Positions 1 through 9,415 of a DNA stretch of 64,000 bases are shown piece after piece. The notes below the pieces were generated by a model, which saw only the letters and a program-made list of their open reading frames with translations, ran no database searches and was not told the origin of the DNA. Position 1 is the stretch's first letter. Every line of letters begins with the position of its first letter. The DNA comes from Amblyornis subalaris (lineage: Eukaryota; Chordata; Aves; Passeriformes; Ptilonorhynchidae). A program made the translations under genes and the position numbers. The stretch is from positions 1,302,001 through 1,366,000 of the forward strand of contig JACAXG010000052.1 in the NCBI GenBank assembly GCA_018881555.1, read 5' to 3'.

Positions 1-166
1 AGAAGTGCGTATCAGGAGCCTGACATTCCCTCTGCAGCACTAGAGGACATGGATGTCTCACCATGGACCGTGTCTTCCNGTCCCGTCTGAAAATCTTGGA
101 GTATACATGGACAGCTACATGAAGTGTAATGATGAAAACAAGCAATAGGGGCAGAATTCAGATATG

Positions 167-404
167 ACACATGATTATGAGACTTTAGACATCCTAGTTA
201 GTGTCAAACTGTGTCTCCAGAAAACCAATCTTTGGAACTGATAAAGCAATCACCAGTGAAAAGTGAATCATCCAAGTCTAGTGTCATGTTAGACAACACA
301 TGATTATGAGACTTTAGACATCCTAGTTAGTGTCAAACTGTGTCTCCAGAAAACCAATCTTTGGAACTGATAAAGCAATCACCAGTGAAAAGTGAATCAT
401 CCAA
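167..404. repeat. Tandem duplication, two exact 109-bp copies, period 129
   Basis: Bases 167-275 recur without a visible mismatch at 296-404, separated by a 20-base spacer (276-295). Each copy begins ACACATGATTATGAGAC and ends GTGAATCATCCAA. An open frame runs through each copy but has upstream stops and no recognisable domain. Exact identity in otherwise diverged DNA means either a recent duplication or an assembly artefact. Confidence 0.95.
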
Positions 405-510
405 ACATCAGAGTAGAAATTCCTTTTTGTGTTCTCTCAGCTCTTTCACGGATGGTTGGCAACATAAAAAAAAAAAAAATGGCATCCTGTTTCTTGGTAC
501 ACTCAAAGTT

Positions 511-597
511 CNGTTATATTCAGTTATATTCAGGTGTATCTATATGAATAGAGAAAATTATATACAGGTGTATCTGTATGAATAGAGAAAGTCTTGT
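511..597. repeat. Short tandem repeats (10-bp and 34-bp units)
   Basis: A 10-base unit (CNGTTATATT, then CAGTTATATT) at 511-530 is followed by two copies of a 34-base unit beginning CAGGTGTATC at 531 and 565. The two 34-base copies differ by one base over the compared part. It looks like a small local slippage duplication. Confidence 0.85.
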
Positions 598-1569
598 TTG
601 ATGTTAATACATAGTGGAAAGAGAACATCATCAATTTATCCCTTAGAAGAATAAAAATAGTTTTAACCCATAAATATTAGTGGGTTTTCCTTATATTTAA
701 TGCTTCTACAAATTTAATCTTTTGAATTTAAATTTTCTAGCCTATTAGCCAATGAAGTTTCTAGCAATATCAGAAAAGACTAGGCTTAGCTAATTCACCA
801 GTCTTTTTTATAAAAGTGTAGTTCAAAAAACTGATCCAATTATTTCCCCTCATGGATCTCTTCCTCACCTTTTTCTCCCCCCAGTGCTCCACTTCATCCT
901 TTTGTTTTTGAGGAAAGGGCAATGACATGTAAGAAGAAATAGTAGCTCATCTGTTATTGATGAAGAAGCAGTACGTGAAGATAACCTGTGATCTCCCTGA
1001 AGACCACACTGAAGTCAGATGGCACTCTCTGATTTGTATTCTCATTTCATACTTATCCTCAAGGAGTCAGGACTTCATCTCACACAGAAAAGTTTTTCAT
1101 ATTTATTAAGTTTTATTCAAGTTCTATACCTTTTTGTTCAGAATTTCAGTATCGTCTGCCAGCATAGACTTCCTTCTGTAGGACAGAACTGTGTTACCTC
1201 TTTGAAAAGAGATGTTAATTGGAAATATCACTAAGACATTACAGAAGCAAAACCCATCAGTTCAGTCTCACTGGTTAAATCAGCATGGATTTTGTCAGTG
1301 CAGTGGGTTGACCTTGGCTGTCTTCCAGGTGCCCACTAAGCTTCTCTATCACACCCCCTTTCTCAAGACAGGGGTTGCAGAAGAAATTACAAGAAGCCTG
1401 TGGCTTGAGATAAGGATGGGGAGATCACTCAGCAGTTGTCATACAAGCACAACAGACTCATCTTGGGGGAATTAATTTAATTTATTGCCAACCAAATCAG
1501 AGTAGCATAATGAGAAATAAGAAAAAAGAAAAAATTTCACCTCATCCTCCATCATTCCCAGGCTCTGCT
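598..1569. other. Unassigned non-coding sequence
   Basis: AT-rich DNA with only short frames (under 90 codons). I see no repeat family, splice-framed exon or RNA gene in it. Confidence 0.6.
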
Positions 1570-2226
1570 TCACTCTTGACTCCTATGCTTCCTCCTCCTG
1601 AGAAGCACAGAGTGATGGGGAGTGGAGGTTGCAGACAGTTCATTATGTGTTCTCTCTGTTGTTCCTTCTTCCTCACACTCTTCCTCTGCTCTAGTATGGG
1701 GTCCCACCCATAGGACATGGTTCTCCACTAACCTCTCCAATGTGAATCCTTCCCATGAGCTGCAGTTCTTCCAGAACTGCTCCAGCTTGAGTACCTTCCA
1801 NGGGGTGCAGTCCTTCAGGAACACATCGTTCCAGTTTGGTTCCCCCACAGGATCACAGGTCTTGCCAGTGTGGGCTCCTCTCCACAGGCTGCAGTTCCTG
1901 CCAGGAACCTGCTCAGGCATGGNCTCTCCCAGAGGCTGCAGCTTCTTTCAGGGCACGTCTACATTCTCCCATTTGAGGTCCTCCATAGGCTGCAGGTGTA
2001 TACCTGCTTCACCACGGACTTACACTGTAGGGGAATAGCCTGCCTCACCATAGTCTTGACCGTGGGCTGCCGGAGAATCTCTGTTCCAGTCCCTGGAGCA
2101 CCACCTCCTCCTGCACACTGGTGTATGTAGGGCTGTTTCGTATATTCTCACTCTTCCAGCTGCTGTTCTACAGCAGTTTTTCCCCTTCTTAAATATGGCA
2201 TCACAGAGGTGCTGTTTTACACACAC
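1570..2226 (-). pseudogene. Degenerate repeat-encoded reading frame, probably from an avian dispersed element
   Basis: A GC-richer block in which GGCTGCAG-type motifs recur roughly every 45-50 bases on the plus strand (about 1767, 1807, 1888, 1936, 1990, 2066). Read on the minus strand, frame 1570-1920 (116 codons) gives an imperfect 16-17-residue repeat of the form Cys-x-x-Trp-x-x-x-x-Leu-Glu. Successive examples are KDCTxWKVLKLEQF and KNCSSWEGFTLERL, followed by an acidic stretch (EEECEEEG). A second minus-strand frame at 2020-2226 is Arg- and Cys-rich and appears to be an upstream part, now in a different frame. From memory, similar text is common in bird genomes as a dispersed repeat, but I cannot name the family. 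It lies in the same orientation as the retroviral integrase about 1.2 kb upstream, so it may be the 3' part of the same element. That link is inference. Single Ns at 1801 and 1923 interrupt the frames. Confidence 0.55.
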
Positions 2227-3469
2227 TAACCATCATAACAGGGTCCAACCCTAGGATCTCATGCTAATTAATGTAAGGTCCAAGTGAAGGTTTCCAATTC
2301 CTCTTTTATTAGTTCTCAGATTATAGCTTGAGTTGGATGCCTGGGTAAAGGAGTTCCTTGCCCAGATTGTGTTCCTCAATGATACCCATACCACCCATCA
2401 GGCAATCCCAGATTCAATCCCTTAATTTTGGTTGGTGGTCTCTTGATTTCTTACTGTTTTTCACTGTCACTGGGCTGAAGTTCTCTCATTCTCTTGGATA
2501 TATTTTGTTGGCCCTTATTTTCTCCATTCTGCTCACATCTGCCAGATGCAGCTGGTTATGGGTTAGCAGCATTAGTTTTATCAAAAAGTTTACACTCAGT
2601 CAGATATAGTGGCCTACATCAACTACTGTAGCTACTGCTGGCAAGCCACTAATGCTAAATGAGAATATTCAGAGAGAAGANTACAGTTAATCAAATTTGT
2701 CTATAAGAGTACTCCCTTTGATGTTTTTTTTGGGCACTCCTGCACATATATACTGTGAGGAGTCTTCAGTACCTCTGTATAGGTTTCCTAAGCGTACTAC
2801 AGTTTTGAGAATAACTGTCAGAGAACAGGCTTCAATGCGTGGTTGAGCCTGTTTTGGCAATGGTTTTGCCCACCGTTTTTGATTAAATGTATAAAAGAAA
2901 TAATACCAAAATACCTATACAAAGAAGGATTAATGCCAGAACCAGGGTAACCCACTCTATTTTAAGAAGATATAGAAGATCATCTTAATCCAATAATAAA
3001 ACATAACAAGAGTGGCTAACTCTTCTCCACTGGGCAGTTGGTGCCACTTGTATGTCCAGCACCAGTCTGTATATCTGGCTCTGCCTTTTCTGGTTATACT
3101 TTCTCAGCCCCAACATCAGTGACGGTTTTCTCAGTAACCTTTTATTAATACACCACCCGGGATGACACAGGCCACAATTATTGCAGGATAACCAAAGCCT
3201 GCTGTGATGATTCTATCTCAAATCCTNGAACTGAGTCTGGAGTGATTGCTACTCTATAAGGATGGTGAATACACCAAATACACTGTCCTTGGTTTATGGA
3301 CTCCCAAGGTCTGCTTGGCCAAGCAGAGGTGGGCTCCCTGGCCCAAGTTGTTCTAGAAGGAAAAAAAAAATCGATATGGTTCTGGGACTGCTTCAGCCTT
3401 GGTAAACTTAAACACTCCCAGTTTTAATCCCCAAGGTAGGATTGACAGAGTACTGCAGGGCCTATGGTG
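2227..3469 (-). other. Probable 3' part of the retroviral element, not resolved
   Basis: This segment lies between the integrase remnant and the repeat-encoded frame. On the minus strand a frame of roughly 50 codons stays open across about 3190-3350, but no envelope or LTR hallmark could be recognised. I could not identify paired LTRs, a primer-binding site or a target-site duplication. Treating it as retroviral rests only on its position. Confidence 0.3.
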
Positions 3470-4484
3470 GTCAATCTAAATGATGTTTCTTGGGAAGTCA
3501 TTTAACAAGGAAGAGGTGGATCCAGTTATATTTTCTGCAACCTTCACAGCAATGCCAGAGGTGAATAACACAGGATATGAACATTTAGCATCCAACTTTG
3601 TTTTGTAAGTGTGGACCTTTATCATTATTGCNTCTCCAGACTGGATTGCGTTCCAGCTGCTATCAGTTGAAACAAGCTGGCTTGTGCTGCATTTTCTTGA
3701 AGGTCTTTTTGTATCCCAAATACCACTTTGGTAAATCATCCATCTCCATCTGAGTTGCTGGTCCTAATGGGGACAAAGGTCCTAGTGGGGACAAAGGTCC
3801 TAGGAACAGCTAAGTGCCTGCCTGCCAAGCACTATTTCTGCTGGTGACAATCCTAGAGTTTAGTGAGGAGTATTTCTAATATTCCGCAGCATTATTTCTA
3901 AAACTTCAGGTCATTTCAAGCCTACCTGACTACAAGTTTAAGCATTTTTACTTTTGAGAGTCCTACTCATTCTTTCCACAAATCCTGAGGACTGTGGATG
4001 ACATGGAATATGTAGCTGTCACTGTATTCCTAAACTTTTATAGGTATTGTTTAGCATTCCTGTTGAAAAACGGGAACCTCTATCTGATTCTATGGTTTCA
4101 GGTATTTCTGACCTGGGAATGATTTCCTATAAGTGGGCTTTGACAATCATATCCAGTAATGAACAGAGATCCCTTCAGAGAGATGTGATTCAGCTATCAA
4201 CCTGAGTACCAAGGCACAATATTCACAATCCTATATATTTATATGTTGTCAGTGTATCTTCTAGGTAGCTTAGGTATCACAATTATCACTGTTACAGCTT
4301 GCTGGCACCAAGCATCCCCCAGGGAACAATTGCTACACTTGTGGCACAAATATACACTAGTGTTTGAAATATGAGGTGTAAAACAGGNTATTTGCTGTCT
4401 TGCATAATATCCCACTTGATCACCATTTCTAATAATATTTTGGAAAGTGCACTCATTGTACAGAAATATGGACTTCGGCCACAT
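3470..4484 (-). pseudogene. pol: Endogenous retrovirus pol remnant: integrase, class I (gamma-like) type
   Basis: Integrase inserts reverse-transcribed retroviral DNA into the host chromosome; this copy is dead. In minus-strand order I see a possible zinc-finger end (CHKC, in frame 4239-4484, different frame), then the catalytic core, then the C-terminal domain. The core shows the second-aspartate motif SDRGSRF (about 4067-4089) and the third-acidic-residue motif HPQSSGFVERM (3968-4000). The C-terminal domain lies in frame 3476-3739 and contains the IKVHTYKTKL and GIAVKVAE blocks, matching the family's pattern of a basic beta-barrel ending in AVKV. Core and C-terminal domain share one reading frame. 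Breaks include an in-frame TGA at 4019-4021, further stops between core and C-terminal domain, a frame change upstream, and an N at 3632. No reverse transcriptase or gag was found further 5' (above 4484), so the element appears truncated. The class assignment is by pattern only. Confidence 0.75.
3760..3803. repeat. Tandem 17-bp repeat
   Basis: GGTCCTA followed by A/G-T-GGGGACAAA is repeated in tandem, within the retroviral remnant just beyond the integrase C-terminal frame. Probably local slippage. Confidence 0.8.
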
Positions 4485-7400
4485 TGCTTAGGGGGTGAAG
4501 TTACCTGTATTTCCTAAATAGAGAGGTAAATATCAGCAAGTGCCACAGAACTGCTATACTTCTCTGTGTCAGACAAAAGAAGGTTTATATAGCTATCTTT
4601 ACACACTCTGNCTGTGTTGAACCTAATTACTTGCTTTGCAAAAATGCAATCCTGTAAAGCTTTTGGAACNTGTAACTGTGAATAGATTTTAAAAGTATAA
4701 ACAAGATCTGGATGCATTTAGAAGTGCAGAACTCCAGAACAAATCCACTAAAAGCAATGAAGTTCTTAAAATTTGTACTGGAAATAAGACTCTTAAGCAG
4801 AGAAATGCTCTGCAGCTGTGAGTAAAAAATCAAAACCAAAAACCCCAAACAAACAAAAACCCAGAAANCTTTTGTTACATTCACTAGCAATGACACTATA
4901 ATGCCTACCTGCATGGCTGGTTAGCACCAGTGTCTCTAGGTTGACTTTCCATAAAAGTCAAAGGAATTTGAGGGTTTTTTCTTAGAGTCTGTGTTCATCT
5001 GGGTGCATTTCTTGTTGAAGGTAAATAAAATTCTCTCACTGTCTCTACTTCTTCGATGTTATAACTTATTTTAATTTGAATAATTAGATACTATAAATAA
5101 AAATATTCAAAGGTATCTTAAAGCATAGATAACTATGAAACCCCTTTGAATATTAAGGTAAACAAAAAGATGGATACACCATACACAGGAAAGTGAGTGC
5201 TTAAAAAACTATTTGTTGTTTACACAGCCTTACATTTAGCAACTTTGAAATTTTGTTTTAATATCAATAATTCCCCTTTAAAAGACACTTGTCAGGGAAT
5301 ATTGCAGAGAGCATCTAGCACGTATTTTTAATTTAAAACTATGACTATTTGTACCAACACTGATTCTAAAAGTTCGGTTCAGTTCATCAGCTCAAAGAAA
5401 GATATATCCATGTGGCTCCAATCAACATGACTTACTTTTTTAATTTCACATATCAGCTACCTGAAGCAATGAACTAAACTGAGTGGTCCTCTGCTGTCCT
5501 TAGGCTGCAAAATGTTGAGAGCAGAAAGCATGACTCTAATTATTTCAACAAGAAACAAATTACTGACACTAGTCACCTTCTATGGAGCTGAATAGAAACA
5601 GAAGTTAATAAGAGTACTGAGACTAGCATAGTCAAAATTTACCGTAACAAAAAAATTGAATGAAGCCCTCCAGATCACCTGCTCTGGGAGACATAAAAAC
5701 ACCGAGATTACTGTTAACTCATTTTAGGTTTCTCTATACGAATATCACACATCAACAAGGAAATGAAAACGGGGGTTAGGTTCTAACTGTTGATACAAAC
5801 ATCTACTGGAGATGTTTTCTCACTGGATTTTTAGAGACTCACTGGACATTCACTGTTCTTTTGAAGCAGCCAATTATCATACATATGGAGTGCCAGTCGG
5901 AAATACTTCCGATGTTCCTTTGAAACTGCTTGTAACACGTTTACACATCGTAAACTTGTCTGTTACATCAGACTAGTAGATATGTTTATAAGATCGGTAA
6001 GGTATCTCACAATGGATTCCCATTGTTGGCAGCTGTTGATTGACTAGAAAACTAACAGGGACCATAATTAAGTGAAGAACTAGGATTCCACATGCAGAGG
6101 AAGTCTTGGAAATTTACAGTATGCCTTTAGACATTCATCACNTGCTGATTCACCAAGTATAGCAAGCAATAGAAGAAGGAATACTATAAAAGTAAACTTT
6201 AAAAATCAATTTGTATCTTCTTTATGGCAAATTGCTTCTCTGTGGTTTTTAAAACCAAACACAAGAAGAAAAAACAAACCCACATAAAAATTATAAGTAG
6301 GTTATCCAGGAGTTTTTCAAAATTCTTGGGAATGGGAGTGTGGAGAAAGACTTTGAAGTGGTAGCAGAATTTACTAGAGCGGTTATTCCACTATCATGCT
6401 TGTTAAATTTATAGTGTTACCACCATTCACACTAAAGTAAATATCAAGAGACAGAGTGGTCCTTCAAATATGCTAAAGTTAATTAAATAAGTAGATTTCT
6501 GGTTATTTATCTTATTGCATGTTTCAGCTTAAAAATTGGCCTAGCAGAGTTGGTCAAACCATTTATTCAGTGCAGGGAAAATGAGATCATTGTATAGTCA
6601 AATAAAAAGTAAACTGTACAAAACAATTTGATAAAACCATTTGTATCATGCTTATTTGTTAAAATTTAATTTTAGTACTTTTTTTACATTTCATTACTGA
6701 AACTTTTTCAGTGAATTGATATGATTTTCCCACCGCTCTTTCCTAATATAAATAGGAATTAACATCCTGATGAATATACTCTACAAGTATGGTTTTGTCA
6801 CCTTTAAAAGATATGCTGCTGTTTTACTGTGCTGCTCACTATTTACTTCNCTGCAGCAAAACAGATATGGATTGCATACAGTTCTTATCTAAAGAGGCAG
6901 CGGAATATTGCAATCTTGTTTTCAAGACCTTAGACTCAGCATGGGATTCACCTGACCAAATGTCGAGACTGGGAATTTTTATCTCAGCTAGGTCCCCTCA
7001 GGCTCCTGTTACAGTCACTGGAGAGAAATCATAATTTCTAGAGCAGACACATCCTAAAGCAGATATCTAAAATAGACGGGATGAATTGCCTCTAGAAGTG
7101 GTATTGCTTTTCACTGACTGTAAAGGGATCCCAAGTGACAAGTTCAGAAGTAGATGGTTGATGTTAGGAGATATCAATCCCAATATACTTGTAAAGAAGA
7201 CATTGTCATGTGTGAAATGCAGACCACTTTATTATGAGATTTTGTATGCACTTGTAGGTAAAGGAAAAAAAAAAGATAACAAATATGGGACTTGAAATTT
7301 TGAAAGAGAGTGATTAGTATGCTTCTTTGAATTTGGGATAAAGAGGTGAAATATTCTAAGCTTCTTTTGGTGCTAATGTTGTGTATGGATGAAATAAATT

Positions 7401-7834
7401 TAAACACCCACATGAACAATCAGAGGCATACCTACCAATGTCATTTGTGCACATGAAATTCATAGTTTTAGATTTAGATTTATAAGTTCTATTTAAGGTC
7501 CTTTCTCTAGTTTTTCTTAGTGTGAACCAACCTATATGAAATACTACCTTTAGGCACTAATGAAGAATATAAAGTATCATAATCTGGAGGTAGAGATGTG
7601 TATATAGTTTGGGAACTGCAATTAGACTACAGGGAATTTTAATGGAAAGAGGAATACTAGAAAAGCTAATGCTGAAATAATTTATTGAAGTCAGCAGGTT
7701 GATTAAAAATAATACTTTTTTATTTTCACAAAAGGGAAAGTGGTAATGGAATCATGTGGGTTCAGGGGTTGTTAGAATTGTTAGTACTGTACTTCTTTAT
7801 CTGAATGTATTGCAGTTACAACGGAGAAAATTAG
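4485..7834. other. Unassigned AT-rich non-coding sequence
   Basis: No retroviral reverse transcriptase or gag was seen upstream of the integrase remnant. An A/C-rich stretch at 4827-4862 is low complexity. Reading frames are short and lack domain patterns. Nothing else could be supported. Confidence 0.6.
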
Positions 7835-8617
7835 CTAAAATTTGAGACCAGCTCCCATAGAATTTAACTGCTGGCAATGAGCTGCTCTTGGCAAGTAATT
7901 TAATGAAGTTTCCTGATGCCCAAAGAAACTAACTGCAGTTAAAAATTTGCTGAACAGATTCACTTCAGAAGAGGTACCTTTCAAAGCAATGGCATTTAGG
8001 GAAACACGAGCGGATTGTACCTGTGCAAGTGCCAAAAATGTATAGCCAGACAGCATCGTGATGGTCAATATTTACACAGGTACAAGTCTTCAAAGGCACA
8101 TGCCTAGAAATGATCTAACAATCCTCATTGATTGATGCTCTGATCCCCAGTTCCCCAAAGTCCTGCTTCTGGAAATGATATACAAATACTGTGGTCTCTG
8201 TTAGCTCAAAGTGCCAGCAGGTAAGCCAGGTACGGTATTTCGGGAATATATACAAGCACCAGCTGCTACTTGGTATCTATTCTTTAAACCATCTGGTTTG
8301 GGGCATGCAGTACAGAGCATAAAATTCAGGTCATTGCTTGATCAATTCTGCCATCTAACGACTGCAATCGGACAGCACTTTCCACTACTGCTGACTGCTG
8401 GTTTTTAACTGAATCAGACTTTCTGCTATCTGGCATATATAGTACTCCATCTCAGGTTCTGTAGCAGGGATTGTTGTGCTCCCATAAGAGATATAACCAT
8501 CCCGCAAAAATATAATTTTTCCTGTGGCTTCTTTATTCCAGAAAGTGAAGTAGGTAGGTTCCCTGCAGTGCTGTGCGACTGCAGCTCAGAGGAGATGCTG
8601 CTATGAGTCAAGACCAC
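7835..8617 (-). pseudogene. Unidentified coding-like segment, shattered frames
   Basis: On the minus strand several frames in a row look protein-like but cannot be joined without frame changes. Frame 8426-8617 (63 codons) overlaps an alternative frame (about 8380-8560) containing ATGKIIFLRDGYISYGSTT. A further open stretch at about 8205-8326 contains KPDGLKNRYQVAAGA, and frame 7835-8068 (77 codons) contains HQETSLNYLPRAAHC. I do not recognise a protein family. It could be a decayed retrocopy or retroelement gene, or chance open frames in a locally GC-richer patch. The plus strand also carries a 65-codon frame at 8211-8408, so strand asymmetry is not decisive. Confidence 0.25.
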
Positions 8618-8620
8618 CTG
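8541..8620 (+). other. Candidate non-coding exon (splice-like boundaries)
   Basis: A pyrimidine-rich tract ending TTCTTTATTCCAG precedes base 8541, and a near-consensus donor CTG/GTAAGTAAAA follows base 8620, bounding an 80-base segment. All three plus-strand frames contain a stop, so if it is an exon it would be non-coding, for example in a lncRNA or UTR. It overlaps coding-like minus-strand frames, so the two interpretations compete. Confidence 0.2.
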
Positions 8621-9306
8621 GTAAGTAAAAATCCAAAAAACTTCAAAGGCCCTCCAATGCCAAAACCCCAGGAGGAGGCTCCCTCTGGACCTACCATGGC
8701 TTTGAAGGCAGACGCCCCCCTTTAATCCTCACCCCTTCCTTATTGGAAAGCTGAAGAAATACCTCCCACTGTGCCCCAGGCTGATTAAAAAAATACACAG
8801 GGAAAAATGAAGTGATTATTTGTACTCACAAAGAAAGTACATGAAATGCACTTGATTATCCCCATTTTTATATTTTCATATGTATGTTTTTAGACATTAT
8901 CATTTATACATTAGTCCCAAACCAAAATGTACATTTTAGTTGGACCAAGCATTTTTTTTTAATGTGCTGCTTGCAGTCAGATTGTGATGTGCTGATGGAT
9001 TTGCGGTAATAAAATATGGTCACATTGCTACAAATACCACCCTTCACTTCCCAGACCCTCTTTTTTTCACAGTTGCAGGCTTCTAGGGAAGGACATGATT
9101 AAATATGCTGGAAGTTGTAGAAATCAGATATGTGTTCATATATGATTTTTCCAAAGCAAAAGACAAGAATATATCTTTTCTTTTTTTTTTTAATTAGGAG
9201 GTAGAACACAATCCTCAATGAAATTTTATTTCTGCTTGGAGGATTCACCCCAAAAAAGAGAGTTTTCCACATTTGTGTAGTTGGTTATAGTTGGTTTCAT
9301 AGGATC
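8621..9306. other. Unassigned non-coding sequence
   Basis: Begins with a small GC-richer patch (about 8640-8760) and becomes AT-rich. No element or gene recognised. Confidence 0.55.
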
Positions 9307-9415
9307 GGAAGGAAGGCAGGAAGGCAGGAGGGAAGGCAGGAAGGAAGGCAGGAAGGCAGGAAGGCAGGAAGGCAGGAAGGAAGGAAGGAAGGAAGGAAGG
9401 AAGGAAGGAAGGAAG
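9307..9415. repeat. Purine microsatellite (GGAA)n with GGCA interruptions
   Basis: About 109 bases of GGAA units. The left two thirds are interrupted by GGCAGGAA variants and the right third is pure GGAA. The plus strand is almost entirely purine. The protein-like frame it creates on the minus strand (Leu-Pro-Ser repeats) is an artefact of the repeat. Confidence 0.97.

Noticed and set aside
1622..2038. 138-codon plus-strand frame
   Set aside because: It is the shadow of the repeat whose regular peptide unit lies on the minus strand, and it crosses two Ns.
4514..4914. Minus-strand frames upstream of the integrase, possible reverse transcriptase or RNase H
   Set aside because: No polymerase or RNase H motif is visible; one frame is merely hydrophobic.
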